Assembly: GCA_041228285.1 (NCBI GenBank)
Contig: CP166133.1
Coordinates: 496,001-560,000 of the forward strand
Source of the DNA: Neisseriaceae bacterium CLB008
GTDB taxonomy: Bacteria > Pseudomonadota > Gammaproteobacteria > Burkholderiales > Neisseriaceae
Direction: 5' to 3'
DNA: 64,000 bases
Made by a program: the position numbers and the translations under genes. Positions within the stretch are counted from its first letter, which is position 1, and each line of letters starts with the position of its first letter. This document shows positions 29,085-37,417 of this stretch, one piece after another. The notes beneath the pieces are model-generated. The model was not told the origin of the DNA, searched no databases, and saw only the letters and a list, made by a program, of their open reading frames with translations.

Positions 29085-29731
29085 ACTTAATTTTTAAATT
29101 GATTTCAACCTTGCTGTGTTACCCCACCGAAACCCAGCAAGAAGCGCTGGGGGATTTACGTACGGCGGTGGCCACTGTGCCAGTGTTGAGAGAGCATGCG
29201 TCGGCTTTTAATAAGGTGTTGGATTACTTAGAAAGCCGTGATCTGATCACCCTACAAGAAGAGTATGTGGCCTGTTTTGACCGTAACCGCAGTCATGCGC
29301 TGTATCTGTTTGAGCATTTGCATGGGGAAGACCGTGACCGCGGCAGCGCCATGGTGGATTTGCTGGAAGCCTACCGTGGCCATGGTTTTGACATCAGCGC
29401 CAATGAGTTGCCGGATTATTTGCCCCTATTGTTGGAATTCATGGCTCAGGTAGACGAAACGGTGGCGCTAGGCATGCTGGCAGACGCCATCCACGTCATC
29501 AATCACTTGGGCAATAAGCTGCACGCGAATCAAGTGCCTTATGCTCCCTTGTTGACCATCTTGGTGAACCTCAGCCCAACGTGCCCTGAGCCTTTAGTGG
29601 AGCCGCCGGTGCGTGACATGGATGAGGCAATGGAGGTGTTTGGCACCAGCGCCGAAGGTGTAGAGCCGTTGATTCGGCCAGGCCTGACCCAAACCGTACA
29701 GTTTTACCCTAATCGACCCATGGCTCAGTAG
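29081..29731 (+). CDS. narJ: Nitrate reductase assembly chaperone (delta)
   Basis: A 216-residue all-helical NarJ/TorD-family chaperone that holds NarG during cofactor insertion and membrane attachment but is not part of the final enzyme. The family signature EEYVACFDRNRSHALYLFEHLHGEDRDRG is at about residues 58-88, shortened here as YVACFDRNRSHALYLFEH. Its ATG overlaps the narH stop by four bases and it ends nine bases before narI, so translation is coupled as in other narGHJI operons. Confidence 0.94.
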   Translation: MNLIFKLISTLLCYPTETQQEALGDLRTAVATVPVLREHASAFNKVLDYLESRDLITLQEEYVACFDRNRSHALYLFEHLHGEDRDRGSAMVDLLEAYRGHGFDISANELPDYLPLLLEFMAQVDETVALGMLADAIHVINHLGNKLHANQVPYAPLLTILVNLSPTCPEPLVEPPVRDMDEAMEVFGTSAEGVEPLIRPGLTQTVQFYPNRPMAQ

Positions 29732-29740
29732 GAGACGCAC

Positions 29741-30424
29741 ATGAACACCCTTCATCAATTTTTATTTGGGATTTATCCCTACATTGCCCTGAGTATTTTT
29801 TTCTTAGGGAGCCTGATTCGCTTTGATCGTGAGCAGTATTCATGGAAGTCGGAGAGTAGCCAGCTCTTATATCGTGGCCAGCTACGCTTAGGCAATATTT
29901 TGTTTCACGTCGGTATTTTGGCGGTGTTTTTTGGCCACTTAGTGGGCCTGTTAACCCCCGTCATCGTTTGGGACACTTTAGGCTTGAGCCATTCGGCCAA
30001 GCAAATCATCGCCATGGCCGCAGGCGGCGTGTTTGGGGTGATCGCCCTGATCGGCCTATGCCTATTGCTGCATCGCCGCTTTATGTGTGACCGCCTGGCG
30101 GCCAACACCACCTGGCGCGATAAGCTGGTGTTGTTCTGGTTGTTGATCACTTTGCTACTGGGCTTGAGCACAATTTTCATCAGCGCTCAGCACACTGATG
30201 GTGAAGAGATGGTGCGCTTGATGAACTGGGCCCAACACATCGTGACCTTCAGAGGCGGCGCGGCTGACTTTATTGTCAATACGTCGATTTTGTTTAAGCT
30301 GCACATGCTGATGGGGATGACGCTGTTTGTGATTTTCCCATTCACCCGCTTGGTACACGTTTGGAGCGGCTTTGCCAGCGTCACCTACGTGACTCGTGCT
30401 TGGCAGCTGGTGCGTCGCCGTTAA
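29741..30424 (+). CDS. narI: Respiratory nitrate reductase, cytochrome b gamma subunit
   Basis: A 227-residue integral membrane protein with five predicted helices that oxidises quinol and passes electrons through two b haems to NarH. Haem-ligand histidines are expected in FHVGILAVFFGHLVGLL (about residues 55-75) and in FKLHMLMGMTLFVIFPFTRLVH (about 188-206), where the pattern matches NarI. A ribosome-binding site (GGAG) precedes ATG 29741. It ends the operon and is followed by a probable terminator. Confidence 0.96.
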   Translation: MNTLHQFLFGIYPYIALSIFFLGSLIRFDREQYSWKSESSQLLYRGQLRLGNILFHVGILAVFFGHLVGLLTPVIVWDTLGLSHSAKQIIAMAAGGVFGVIALIGLCLLLHRRFMCDRLAANTTWRDKLVLFWLLITLLLGLSTIFISAQHTDGEEMVRLMNWAQHIVTFRGGAADFIVNTSILFKLHMLMGMTLFVIFPFTRLVHVWSGFASVTYVTRAWQLVRRR

Positions 30425-30445
30425 GTAAATGAATCGGTTTTAATT

Positions 30446-30483
30446 TGCCTCAGGTGCCGTTGTTTGGCTCTGGGGCATTTTTT
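30446..30483 (+). terminator. Probable terminator of narGHJI
   Basis: TGCCTCAG (30446-30453) pairs with CTGGGGCA (30470-30477), with a second inner GCC/GGC pairing, and is followed by six T residues. Confidence 0.65.
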
Positions 30484-30507
30484 ATGGGCGTGCGTGGTGG
30501 ACAGACA

Positions 30508-30532
30508 CAAAAAAACGAGTCAGTGACTCGTT
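30508..30532 (-). terminator. Terminator of the GntR-family gene
   Basis: On the minus strand AACGAGT-CACTG-ACTCGTT is followed by a run of T residues, just after the stop of the leftward gene. Confidence 0.75.
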
Positions 30533-30534
30533 GA

Positions 30535-31200
30535 TTAGGCCGCTTCGCGGGCGTGCTGAATCTGGTGTAAGAGGGCAAACAGCTCTTGATGATGTGCTTC
30601 AATAACCGCTTCGACGGCATCAAAGTCGAGGGTTTCAAAGGACTTAATGACGGTGTAGTGCTCATTAAAGTGGGTGGCCATTTGGGCCAGCCAAGCCTCA
30701 TATTCTGGATATTGCAAGAGCTGGGCCGAGATGTAAATCGACGGATAGGCGGCGGTAAAAGTGGGGCTGTCACAGAACAAAATCAGGGTGTAGTGACAGA
30801 ATTCGTTCAGAATATTGATTTTTCTGAGGTCGTCTTTTTCTTCTTTCATGGTGTGCAGCAATGATTTGAATTTGGCTACTAAGGCCGAAAAATCAGTCTT
30901 GCTGCGCAGTCGTTGCAGGGCCAGCTTTTCAATAAAATAACGGATATGGTATAGGTCAACGTGTTCTTCGAGAGAATAAGCACGCAAAACGGTGCCTCGG
31001 TTCTGAATTTTGGTGGCGAGGCCATCGGTGATCAACATCAGGGTGGCTTCACGTACGGGTGCACGGCTGACGTTCAGTTTGTGAGCGTATTCTTCCTCAA
31101 TGATTTTGTCTCCAGGGCGCAGGCGTCCTGACATGATGTCGTGCATCATCTCTTGTTTGATGATGGCGGGTAGGGATAATGGGGCTTTTTTTTCAGACAT
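30535..31200 (-). CDS. GntR-family (FadR/FCD subfamily) transcriptional regulator
   Basis: A 221-residue regulator. The N-terminal winged helix (about residues 10-75) has the GntR pattern GRLRPGDKIIEEEYAHKLNVSR and VREATLMLITDGLA. The C-terminal all-helical FCD domain (about 85-215) carries likely metal or ligand histidines at FCHYTL, NEHYTV and AHHQEL. The Asp that usually precedes the first His is Asn here (LNEFCH). ATG 31200 was chosen because the longer frame begins at a TTG. It lies between narI and narK and is transcribed against both. Its ligand, probably a small carboxylate by family habit, is not known. Control of the adjacent nar genes is possible. Confidence 0.85.
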   Translation of the reverse strand: MSEKKAPLSLPAIIKQEMMHDIMSGRLRPGDKIIEEEYAHKLNVSRAPVREATLMLITDGLATKIQNRGTVLRAYSLEEHVDLYHIRYFIEKLALQRLRSKTDFSALVAKFKSLLHTMKEEKDDLRKINILNEFCHYTLILFCDSPTFTAAYPSIYISAQLLQYPEYEAWLAQMATHFNEHYTVIKSFETLDFDAVEAVIEAHHQELFALLHQIQHAREAA

Positions 31201-31394
31201 GGTTTTCAATGTGCTTAATAGACTTATAAAGTGGCCGCCTCACCCTTGTGGGGGATCGGTCCATTATTTTTATATAGTGAATAATGAGTATTGTGTTGCG
31301 GTGCAGTATGTGATAACAGACTGATTATAGTCGACAACATGGTTATTTTAAGCGAGTCTTGGCAATTGGTCTATTCGTAAATGTCACATCTCGC

Positions 31395-31412
31395 CTACGA
31401 CTAAAGTCGTAG
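31395..31412. promoter_or_regulatory. 7-2-7 palindrome upstream of narK, possible NarL site
   Basis: CTACGACT-AA-AGTCGTAG is a perfect inverted repeat whose inner heptamers TACGACT/AGTCGTA are spaced by two bases, the geometry used by NarL and NarP. The heptamer departs from the E. coli consensus TACYYMT at two positions. Confidence 0.5.
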
Positions 31413-31426
31413 TTGACATACGTCAA
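31413..31426. promoter_or_regulatory. FNR/Crp-type box upstream of narK
   Basis: TTGAC-ATAC-GTCAA is a perfect palindrome with FNR-family spacing (TTGAT-N4-ATCAA, with TTGAC/GTCAA known for DNR/NnrR-type members). It directly abuts the 7-2-7 palindrome. The start at 31552 is about 130 bases downstream. The rest of the 31201-31551 gap has no gene. Confidence 0.6.
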
Positions 31427-31551
31427 AATGAGCAGGCCTGATCCGCATTAATTGGTGGATCAATCAACTTCTCACCAATGTTTAAAATTGTCGTGTGGCA
31501 GTAAGGTTAAGCCTAGCAAAAATGAATCTGTAGATTGCGCTAGGAGGCGTT

Positions 31552-32775
31552 ATGGCAACGGTTAAATTTAAACAATACTCGGTACTTTTTAGCAGTACCT
31601 TGGCATTCACCGTGTGTTTTATGGTATGGACGATGTTTGCCGTCATTGGGGTACCCATTCAACAAGAATTACAGCTAAGCTCGACTCAGTTTGGCCTCTT
31701 GGCCGCGATGCCGGTGCTGTCTGGTTCTTTGGTTAGGGTGCCTTTGGGTATTTTGACCGACCGCATAGGCGGTCGTAAAGTGTTTTTTGTGTTAATGCTG
31801 TTATGTGTCCCTGGCATCTACGCCATTCAATTTGTGGGCGAGTACTGGCAGCTCTTGGTGGTGGGCTTATTCATGGGCTTGGCCGGCGGTTCTTTTTCAG
31901 TTGGCACGCCTTATGTGGCCAAATGGTTCCCAAAAGAGCGCCAAGGTTTGGCGATGGGGATTTTTGGTGCGGGTAACGCCGGCTCCGCCATTAATACCTT
32001 AGTGGCGCCCGCCTTGATCGCGATTGGCACCTGGCATTTAGTGCCCACCGTGTATGCGGCCATTATGCTGGGTACGGCCGTCATGTTCTGGTTCTTCAGC
32101 TTCCACAATCCTGAACATCTGGTGTCTTCTCAAGTTTCCATCAAAGAACAAATCGCCCTGATGAAAAACCCAGCCGTGTTGCGCTACAGCCAATATTACT
32201 CAGTGGTGTTCGGTGGCTATGTGGGTTTGGCTTTGTGGATGACCAAATACTATGTGAATGAATATGGTTTTGACTTGGCTCTGGCGGCCTTTCTAGCTGC
32301 TTGCTTCTCTATGCCTGGCGGTGTTTTACGGGCGCTTGGCGGTTGGCTGTCTGATAAATGGGGTGCTTATAAAGTCACCTGGTGGGTGATGTGGGTGTGT
32401 TGGGTGTGCTTCTTCATCCTGTCTTATCCACAAACCGACTTCGTGATTCAAACCACCAACGGCCCACAATCATTCCACATTGGCTTAAGCCCAGTCCTAT
32501 TTACCATCTTGATGTTTGTGGTGGGCGTGGCGATGGCGGTGGGTAAGGCGTCAGTATTTAAGTTCATTGCTGATGAATTTCCTCGTGACATGGGCGCCGT
32601 GTCTGGCGTGGTGGGCTTGGCTGGTGGTTTGGGTGGATTTACCTTACCGATCATGTTTGGTGCGCTAGAAGACTTAACCGGCGTACGTACCGTGGTGTTT
32701 ATGTTGATGTATGGCACCGTGTGCGTGTCGCTCATCTGGATGCATTTTTCGTTTAAAAAACAGGTTAAACAATAA
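31552..32775 (+). CDS. narK1: Nitrate/nitrite transporter, MFS, NarK1 type
   Basis: A 407-residue, 12-helix major facilitator protein of the nitrate/nitrite porter family. The family motifs GLLAAMPVLSGSLVRVPLG (helix 2) and the nitrate-signature glycine-rich stretches (GLAGGSFSVGTPYVAKWFP in helix 5; GVVGLAGGLGGFTLP in helix 11) are clear. NarK1-type proteins are thought to act as nitrate/proton symporters. It is preceded by an AGGAGG ribosome-binding site and followed 10 bases later by a second transporter gene, forming a narK1-narK2-narX-narL run. Substrate direction is inferred from the family. Confidence 0.9.
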   Translation: MATVKFKQYSVLFSSTLAFTVCFMVWTMFAVIGVPIQQELQLSSTQFGLLAAMPVLSGSLVRVPLGILTDRIGGRKVFFVLMLLCVPGIYAIQFVGEYWQLLVVGLFMGLAGGSFSVGTPYVAKWFPKERQGLAMGIFGAGNAGSAINTLVAPALIAIGTWHLVPTVYAAIMLGTAVMFWFFSFHNPEHLVSSQVSIKEQIALMKNPAVLRYSQYYSVVFGGYVGLALWMTKYYVNEYGFDLALAAFLAACFSMPGGVLRALGGWLSDKWGAYKVTWWVMWVCWVCFFILSYPQTDFVIQTTNGPQSFHIGLSPVLFTILMFVVGVAMAVGKASVFKFIADEFPRDMGAVSGVVGLAGGLGGFTLPIMFGALEDLTGVRTVVFMLMYGTVCVSLIWMHFSFKKQVKQ

Positions 32776-32785
32776 GGGGCGCAAC

Positions 32786-34165
32786 ATGTCATACGTTTTA
32801 AAAGATTGGGAACCCGAAAATAAGGATTTTTGGGACAAAAAAGGGAAGGCCATTGCCAAGCGCAACCTGTGGCTGTCGATTTTTTCACTCTTGCTGTCGT
32901 TTGCCATTTGGCAAATGTGGAGCGTGGTGGTGGTGTATCTGCCCGCAGCAGGCTTTAACTATACGGCCAATGAATTGTCTTGGCTGATTGGCCTACCAGC
33001 GCTTTCAGGCGCAACGCTGCGGATTGTGTATTCCTTCATCGTGCCGATTTTTGGCGGTCGGCGTTGGACGGCTTTTTCGACCATGACGCTGTTGTTGCCG
33101 GCTTTGGGTTTAGGTTTTGCGGTGCAAAACCCAGACACGCCTTACAGCACCATGATGATTTTGGCTTTGCTGTGTGGTTTTGGCAGCGGCAACTTTAGCT
33201 CCAGCATGGCCAACATCAGCTTTTTCTTTCCTAAGGCAGAAAAAGGTACGGCATTGGGTTTGAATGCTGGTCTTGGTAATTTGGGCGTGTCGGTGATGCA
33301 GGTGGTGATTCCTGCCGTGGTGGGCTTCGGTATGTTTGGTGCCTTGGGCGGCAGCGCCCAAACCCATGAGATAGCCGGCGTGAGCCAAAGTGTGTGGCTA
33401 CAAAATGCTGGCTTTGTCTGGGTGCCGTTTATTTTGGTGTCAGGCATTTTGGCCTGGTTTGGCATGAACGACATTGCCAGCATGAAGGCGTCTTTTTCTG
33501 AGCAAGCGGTGATCTTTACCCGTAAGCACAATTGGTTGATGTGCTGGCTGTATTTGGGCACCTTTGGCTCGTTTATTGGTTTTTCGGCAGGCTTTCCGTT
33601 TTTGATGAAAAGTCAGTTTGTTGGCGTGGATGCGCTGAAGCTGGCATTTTTAGGGCCGCTAGTAGGGGCGATTGCACGCCCATTTGGTGGCTGGCTGTCG
33701 GATAAAATCGGCGGCGCCCGCGTGACCCATTGGGTGTTTGTGCTGATGATGGTGGCCGTGGTTGGGGTGCTGTTGTGCCTGCCAAGCAATGGCGTGGGCG
33801 GCAATTTTATCGGCTTCTTTGCCTGCTTTTTGATTCTGTTTGCCCTAACGGGGATTGGCAACGGTTCAACGTTTATGCAGGTGCCAGCTATTTTTGCCAA
33901 ATATCATGAAGCCCGTGCGGCGGCTGGCGAAATCAGCACCGCTGAAGCGCAGCAGTCTGCCACCAAGGAAGGCGCGGCCGTCTTGGGCTTCAGTGCGGCT
34001 CTGGCGGCTTATGGTGGCTTCTTTATTCCCAAAAGCTACGGTAGTGCCTTGGCATTAACCGGCAGTGTGGCGCCCGCTTTGATTGCTTTTATTGTGTTCT
34101 ATGCCACTTGTGTGGCGATTAACTGGTGGTATTATGCTCGTAAGGGTGCGCCCACTAAATGTTGA
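32786..34165 (+). CDS. narK2: Nitrate/nitrite antiporter, MFS, NarK2 type
   Basis: A 459-residue, 12-helix nitrate porter longer than its neighbour. It has the N-terminal extension SYVLKDWEPENKDFWDKKGK seen in E. coli NarK-like proteins, and nitrate-signature stretches (GLPALSGATLRIVYSF; FGSGNFSSSMANISFFFPK; GLNAGLGNLGVSVMQ). NarK2 types are usually nitrate/nitrite exchangers, so the pair would allow both start-up nitrate import and steady nitrite export. ATG 32786 with AAGGGG upstream was preferred to an in-frame start 75 bases earlier inside narK1. It is 12 bases before narX. Confidence 0.9.
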   Translation: MSYVLKDWEPENKDFWDKKGKAIAKRNLWLSIFSLLLSFAIWQMWSVVVVYLPAAGFNYTANELSWLIGLPALSGATLRIVYSFIVPIFGGRRWTAFSTMTLLLPALGLGFAVQNPDTPYSTMMILALLCGFGSGNFSSSMANISFFFPKAEKGTALGLNAGLGNLGVSVMQVVIPAVVGFGMFGALGGSAQTHEIAGVSQSVWLQNAGFVWVPFILVSGILAWFGMNDIASMKASFSEQAVIFTRKHNWLMCWLYLGTFGSFIGFSAGFPFLMKSQFVGVDALKLAFLGPLVGAIARPFGGWLSDKIGGARVTHWVFVLMMVAVVGVLLCLPSNGVGGNFIGFFACFLILFALTGIGNGSTFMQVPAIFAKYHEARAAAGEISTAEAQQSATKEGAAVLGFSAALAAYGGFFIPKSYGSALALTGSVAPALIAFIVFYATCVAINWWYYARKGAPTKC

Positions 34166-34177
34166 TAAGGTAAACGC

Positions 34178-36100
34178 ATGACGTTTTTTGCAAAACTACC
34201 CATTAGTAAAAACTTATCCACCAAACTGGTTATCTTAACCCTGGTTTGGTGGGTTTTGGCATTGTTGGCGATTGGTTTTACGCTGTCGCTGTCGTGGCGC
34301 TTAGAAGGCGCCGGCGCCGCCATTAACGACGCCGGCAGCCTGCGTATGCGCGCCTATCGCATGGCGCTGATGACTCAGAAGCATGAGTCTGAACCGCTGT
34401 TGCAGCAGGAGATGAAGCATTTTGAACGGGTTTTGAGTGGCATCATCGATGGCGACGCCAGCCGACCTTTGGCCTTACCTAAGCGCCCTGACATCCAGCA
34501 GCAGGCCGACCGTGTCCGCCAGCAGTGGCAGCATCAGTATCAGCCTAAAATTAAGGCGCAATGGCAAAGCCAAGAACCGGTGGCCAGCGTTTGGGCCGAC
34601 GATTTTGTGTTCACCATTGATCAGCTGGTGCGGCTCTTGGAAGACGACAATACCCAAACCATTAATCAGCTGCGGCTGTTTCAAAAATTCTTAATTGGGC
34701 TGGTGGTGGCGGGCTCCTTATTCATGATGTATGTCTTGTTCAGTTGGATCGTGAAGCCGCTAGGGCGTCTAAAAGAAGGCATGGCCCACGTGGCTAATGG
34801 TGATTTTAACCATAGGGTGGCGCTAGACCGCAACGATGAGTTTGGCTTGATCAGCATCGGTTTTAACCAGATGGCGGCTAACTTAGAAGATGCCTACAGT
34901 AATTTGGCCGATAAGGTACACGAAAAAACCGCTGACCTCGAAGAGCGTAACCACGAATTAAAGGTTTTGTACGACACAACGACGTATATTCATCAAGATC
35001 ATCCTTTGGCGGAAATGTGTGAAGGCTTTTTACAGCGCGTGATCGCCGTGGTCGGCGCGAGCGCCGGCAGCGTGAAATTGATTGACGAGCAGCGCCAAAA
35101 AATGGATTGGGTGGCCGCAGTCGATCTACCCGAGCACATGCTGATGGCCGATGTCTGTACCCGATTTGACGCCTGTCACTGCGGTGAATTTGCGCAGCAA
35201 AAAAGCGTGGACAGCATGATTCGGATTTTTGACCAAAACGACAGTACTGGAGCTAAATCTGGTCAGGAAAGCCCGTGTCAGCATGAGGCTTTTGGCCAAA
35301 TGGTGGCGTTTCCCATCAGCTATGGCCATCAAAAAATTGGCCTTTTCAATATTCATTTTTATGCAGGCCATGATTTAAGCGAATCAGAAAACCATTTGCT
35401 ACACACCTTGGGCAATCAGCTGGGCGTGGCCATTGGCAGCATGCGGCTGGTGGCGCAGCTGCGTAAGATGGCGGTTTTGGAAGAGCGTAACATGATGGCT
35501 CAGGGCTTACATGACAGCATTGCGCAGTCTTTGACCTTCCTAAACCTACAGGTACAGATGCTGGATCAAGCCTGGGCCGATAATAAGCCTGACCAAGTGC
35601 GAGAAAACCTTGATTTTATTCGGGATGGCGTGCAAGAATGCTATGAGAATGTGCGTGAACTGTTGCTGAACTTCCGCATGCCGATCAAGAATGCTGAGTT
35701 TACCGAAGCCGTGGCCGAAGTGATTAAGCGTTTTGAAATGCAGGTGGGCATCAGCGTGGATTGGCAGGCCTCTGGCCAAGGCATGGCGCTGGATCCAAAG
35801 CAGCAGATTCAAGTGATTTTTATTTTACAAGAAGGCTTGTCGAACATTCGTAAGCACGCACAGGCTCACAAAGTCACCGTTCGGGTGCATAATGATGCTG
35901 ACTTTGTGTTGACGCTCAGCGATGATGGGCAAGGGTTTGATGAGGCCGAGTTGGCCGATAAAACCTTGGCTCATGTGGGCATGGCGATTATGCAGGAACG
36001 AGCGGAACGGATTCAGGCTCAATTGAGTATTCATTCCGTGGCCGGCAGCGGGACCACGCTCACCTTAACCATTCCGCATCAGGCACGAAAGGCACTATGA
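34178..36100 (+). CDS. narX: Nitrate/nitrite sensor histidine kinase
   Basis: A 640-residue membrane sensor. Two TM helices (about residues 15-45 and 165-190) flank a periplasmic domain with the nitrate-binding P-box (NDAGSLRMRAYRMAL near 50). HAMP (about 190-245), a coiled coil and a GAF-like central domain follow. The central domain includes a cysteine cluster (CTRFDACHCGEF near 328), as in NarX/NarQ. HisKA_3 has the phospho-acceptor His near 445 (MMAQGLHDSIAQSL), and HATPase_c has the N-box EGLSNIRKHA and G1 DDGQGFD. Its stop overlaps the narL start (ATGA), so the pair is translationally coupled. It is expected to activate nar genes in nitrate. Confidence 0.93.
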   Translation: MTFFAKLPISKNLSTKLVILTLVWWVLALLAIGFTLSLSWRLEGAGAAINDAGSLRMRAYRMALMTQKHESEPLLQQEMKHFERVLSGIIDGDASRPLALPKRPDIQQQADRVRQQWQHQYQPKIKAQWQSQEPVASVWADDFVFTIDQLVRLLEDDNTQTINQLRLFQKFLIGLVVAGSLFMMYVLFSWIVKPLGRLKEGMAHVANGDFNHRVALDRNDEFGLISIGFNQMAANLEDAYSNLADKVHEKTADLEERNHELKVLYDTTTYIHQDHPLAEMCEGFLQRVIAVVGASAGSVKLIDEQRQKMDWVAAVDLPEHMLMADVCTRFDACHCGEFAQQKSVDSMIRIFDQNDSTGAKSGQESPCQHEAFGQMVAFPISYGHQKIGLFNIHFYAGHDLSESENHLLHTLGNQLGVAIGSMRLVAQLRKMAVLEERNMMAQGLHDSIAQSLTFLNLQVQMLDQAWADNKPDQVRENLDFIRDGVQECYENVRELLLNFRMPIKNAEFTEAVAEVIKRFEMQVGISVDWQASGQGMALDPKQQIQVIFILQEGLSNIRKHAQAHKVTVRVHNDADFVLTLSDDGQGFDEAELADKTLAHVGMAIMQERAERIQAQLSIHSVAGSGTTLTLTIPHQARKAL

Positions 36101-36762
36101 CCAAGCAAATTAACATTCTATTGATTGACGACCACACCTTATTTCGCAGCGGCATTAAAGCCTTGCTCCAGCGTCAGGCTGACTTCGCCATTGTCGGTGA
36201 AGCCGCTGATGGCTTGGAAGGGGTGAAGCTGACTAAGTCGCTACAGCCCGACATTGTCTTACTGGATTTAGACATGCCGGTGATGAACGGCCAAGAAGCG
36301 CTGACCCAAATTCTCAGCGCTGACCCCGAACAAGTGGTGTTGATGCTGACCGTGTCGGAAGACGCCGACGACTTAACCGAATGCATGCGATTGGGGGCGA
36401 AAGGCTTTTTGCTCAAAAACATCAATGCGGAATTTCTACTCGACAGCATCCGTAAAGCGGTAGATGGCGACACGGTGTTTTCGCCGGAAATGACGGCTAA
36501 GCTGGTGCAATGTTTGCTTAAGCCGAATCAGCCCCCGGCCTCGGCCGAAGAGCTGGCTTTACAGTCGTTGACGCCGCGAGAAACCGAAACCCTGTCGTAT
36601 TTAGCCATTGGTGCCAGCAATAAGGAAATTGCCCGCAAGCTGGACTTGGCTGAATCCACCATTAAGGTACACGTACAAAGCATCTTGCGTAAGCTCACCC
36701 TCAGCAGCCGTGTTCAGGCCGCTGTATTCGCCGTCAAACACAATGTGGTGGCCTCACACTAG
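36097..36762 (+). CDS. narL: Nitrate/nitrite response regulator
   Basis: A 221-residue NarL-type regulator. The receiver has DD at residues 11-12, the phospho-acceptor Asp57 in VLLDLDMPVMNG, the switch Thr in LMLTVSED and the Lys in FLLKNIN. The C-terminal LuxR-type helix-turn-helix is LTPRETETLSYLAIGASNKEI with LAESTIKVHVQSILRKL. It overlaps narX by four bases. Its stop codon shares the four bases CTAG (36759-36762) with that of the convergent gene, so no intergenic terminator separates the two. Confidence 0.93.
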   Translation: MTKQINILLIDDHTLFRSGIKALLQRQADFAIVGEAADGLEGVKLTKSLQPDIVLLDLDMPVMNGQEALTQILSADPEQVVLMLTVSEDADDLTECMRLGAKGFLLKNINAEFLLDSIRKAVDGDTVFSPEMTAKLVQCLLKPNQPPASAEELALQSLTPRETETLSYLAIGASNKEIARKLDLAESTIKVHVQSILRKLTLSSRVQAAVFAVKHNVVASH

Positions 36763-37364
36763 CGATGCGTTGTTTGCACTCGCCAGCGATGGTGGAGAAT
36801 AAGCCACAGAAGCAATAACAGCATGATGCCGTAGCTGACGATGGGCCCATAGAGTAAATTATCGGCAATGGGCCAGTAGGCCGCCATCGACAGTCGTATG
36901 CCTGCCTCGATCATCAGGCCTAATCCCCAAACCCATGTGGCGGTGTTGAGACTGGCCTGAAACAGCGGGTGCGCCAATGCCTGCTGCTGAGTCGAGCCTG
37001 GCGCTTGGCGCCGCATGATGGCGTACATCAGCCAGGGCAGCAGCGGTCGTTTGATCAACACCGACAACAGCAAGGCCACGCCCATTGCGCCTGTTATCCA
37101 CGATTCGCGCATGAGCAAAACCCGTTCATCGGCGCCAAAGCCCATGGCCAAGAGCGAGAGGGCGATGCCGCCAATAATCAATAGGGAAAGCGCATCCAGA
37201 CGGCGGTTGCGGATGAGCTCAATCAGGCTCCATAAAATGGGTGGAATGGCCGAGGCCAGCAGCGCCTGAAATGAGCCTAGGCTGGGTTCTAACCCGGTAA
37301 ACAGCAGCCACGGTGCCAAAAAATTAGCGATTAAATCAATGAGTAGGATGTGTTTTTGATTCAT
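36759..37364 (-). CDS. Conserved inner-membrane protein, tentatively VC0807-like family
   Basis: A 201-residue protein with about six hydrophobic segments and few charged loops (IRNRRLDALSLL, FGADERVLLMRESW, IKRPLLPWLMYAIM). The layout resembles the VC0807 family of conserved membrane proteins, which has no known function. That assignment is from memory and moderate. No signal peptide or catalytic motif is seen. It is leftward, converges on narL with shared stop bases, and starts downstream of the phosphomannomutase terminator, so it probably has its own promoter. No good ribosome-binding site is visible before ATG 37364. Confidence 0.55.
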   Translation of the reverse strand: MNQKHILLIDLIANFLAPWLLFTGLEPSLGSFQALLASAIPPILWSLIELIRNRRLDALSLLIIGGIALSLLAMGFGADERVLLMRESWITGAMGVALLLSVLIKRPLLPWLMYAIMRRQAPGSTQQQALAHPLFQASLNTATWVWGLGLMIEAGIRLSMAAYWPIADNLLYGPIVSYGIMLLLLLWLILHHRWRVQTTHR

Positions 37365-37378
37365 ATTTTAAGATAAAT

Positions 37379-37405
37379 AAAAGGCTGCCTGCGGGCAGCC
37401 TTTTT
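37379..37405 (-). terminator. Terminator of trpG-trpD-manB
   Basis: AAGGCTGCC and GGCAGCCTT form a 9-bp stem with loop TGCG and flanking A/T runs that suit both directions. The arm resembles an uptake-sequence dialect (AGGCTGCCTG). Confidence 0.8.
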
Positions 37406-37417
37406 GATTGCATACCC

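Noticed and set aside
31439-31462. TGATCC...GGATCA inverted repeat in the narK promoter as an additional operator
   Set aside because: Six-base arms with a 12-base gap are too short to separate from chance.
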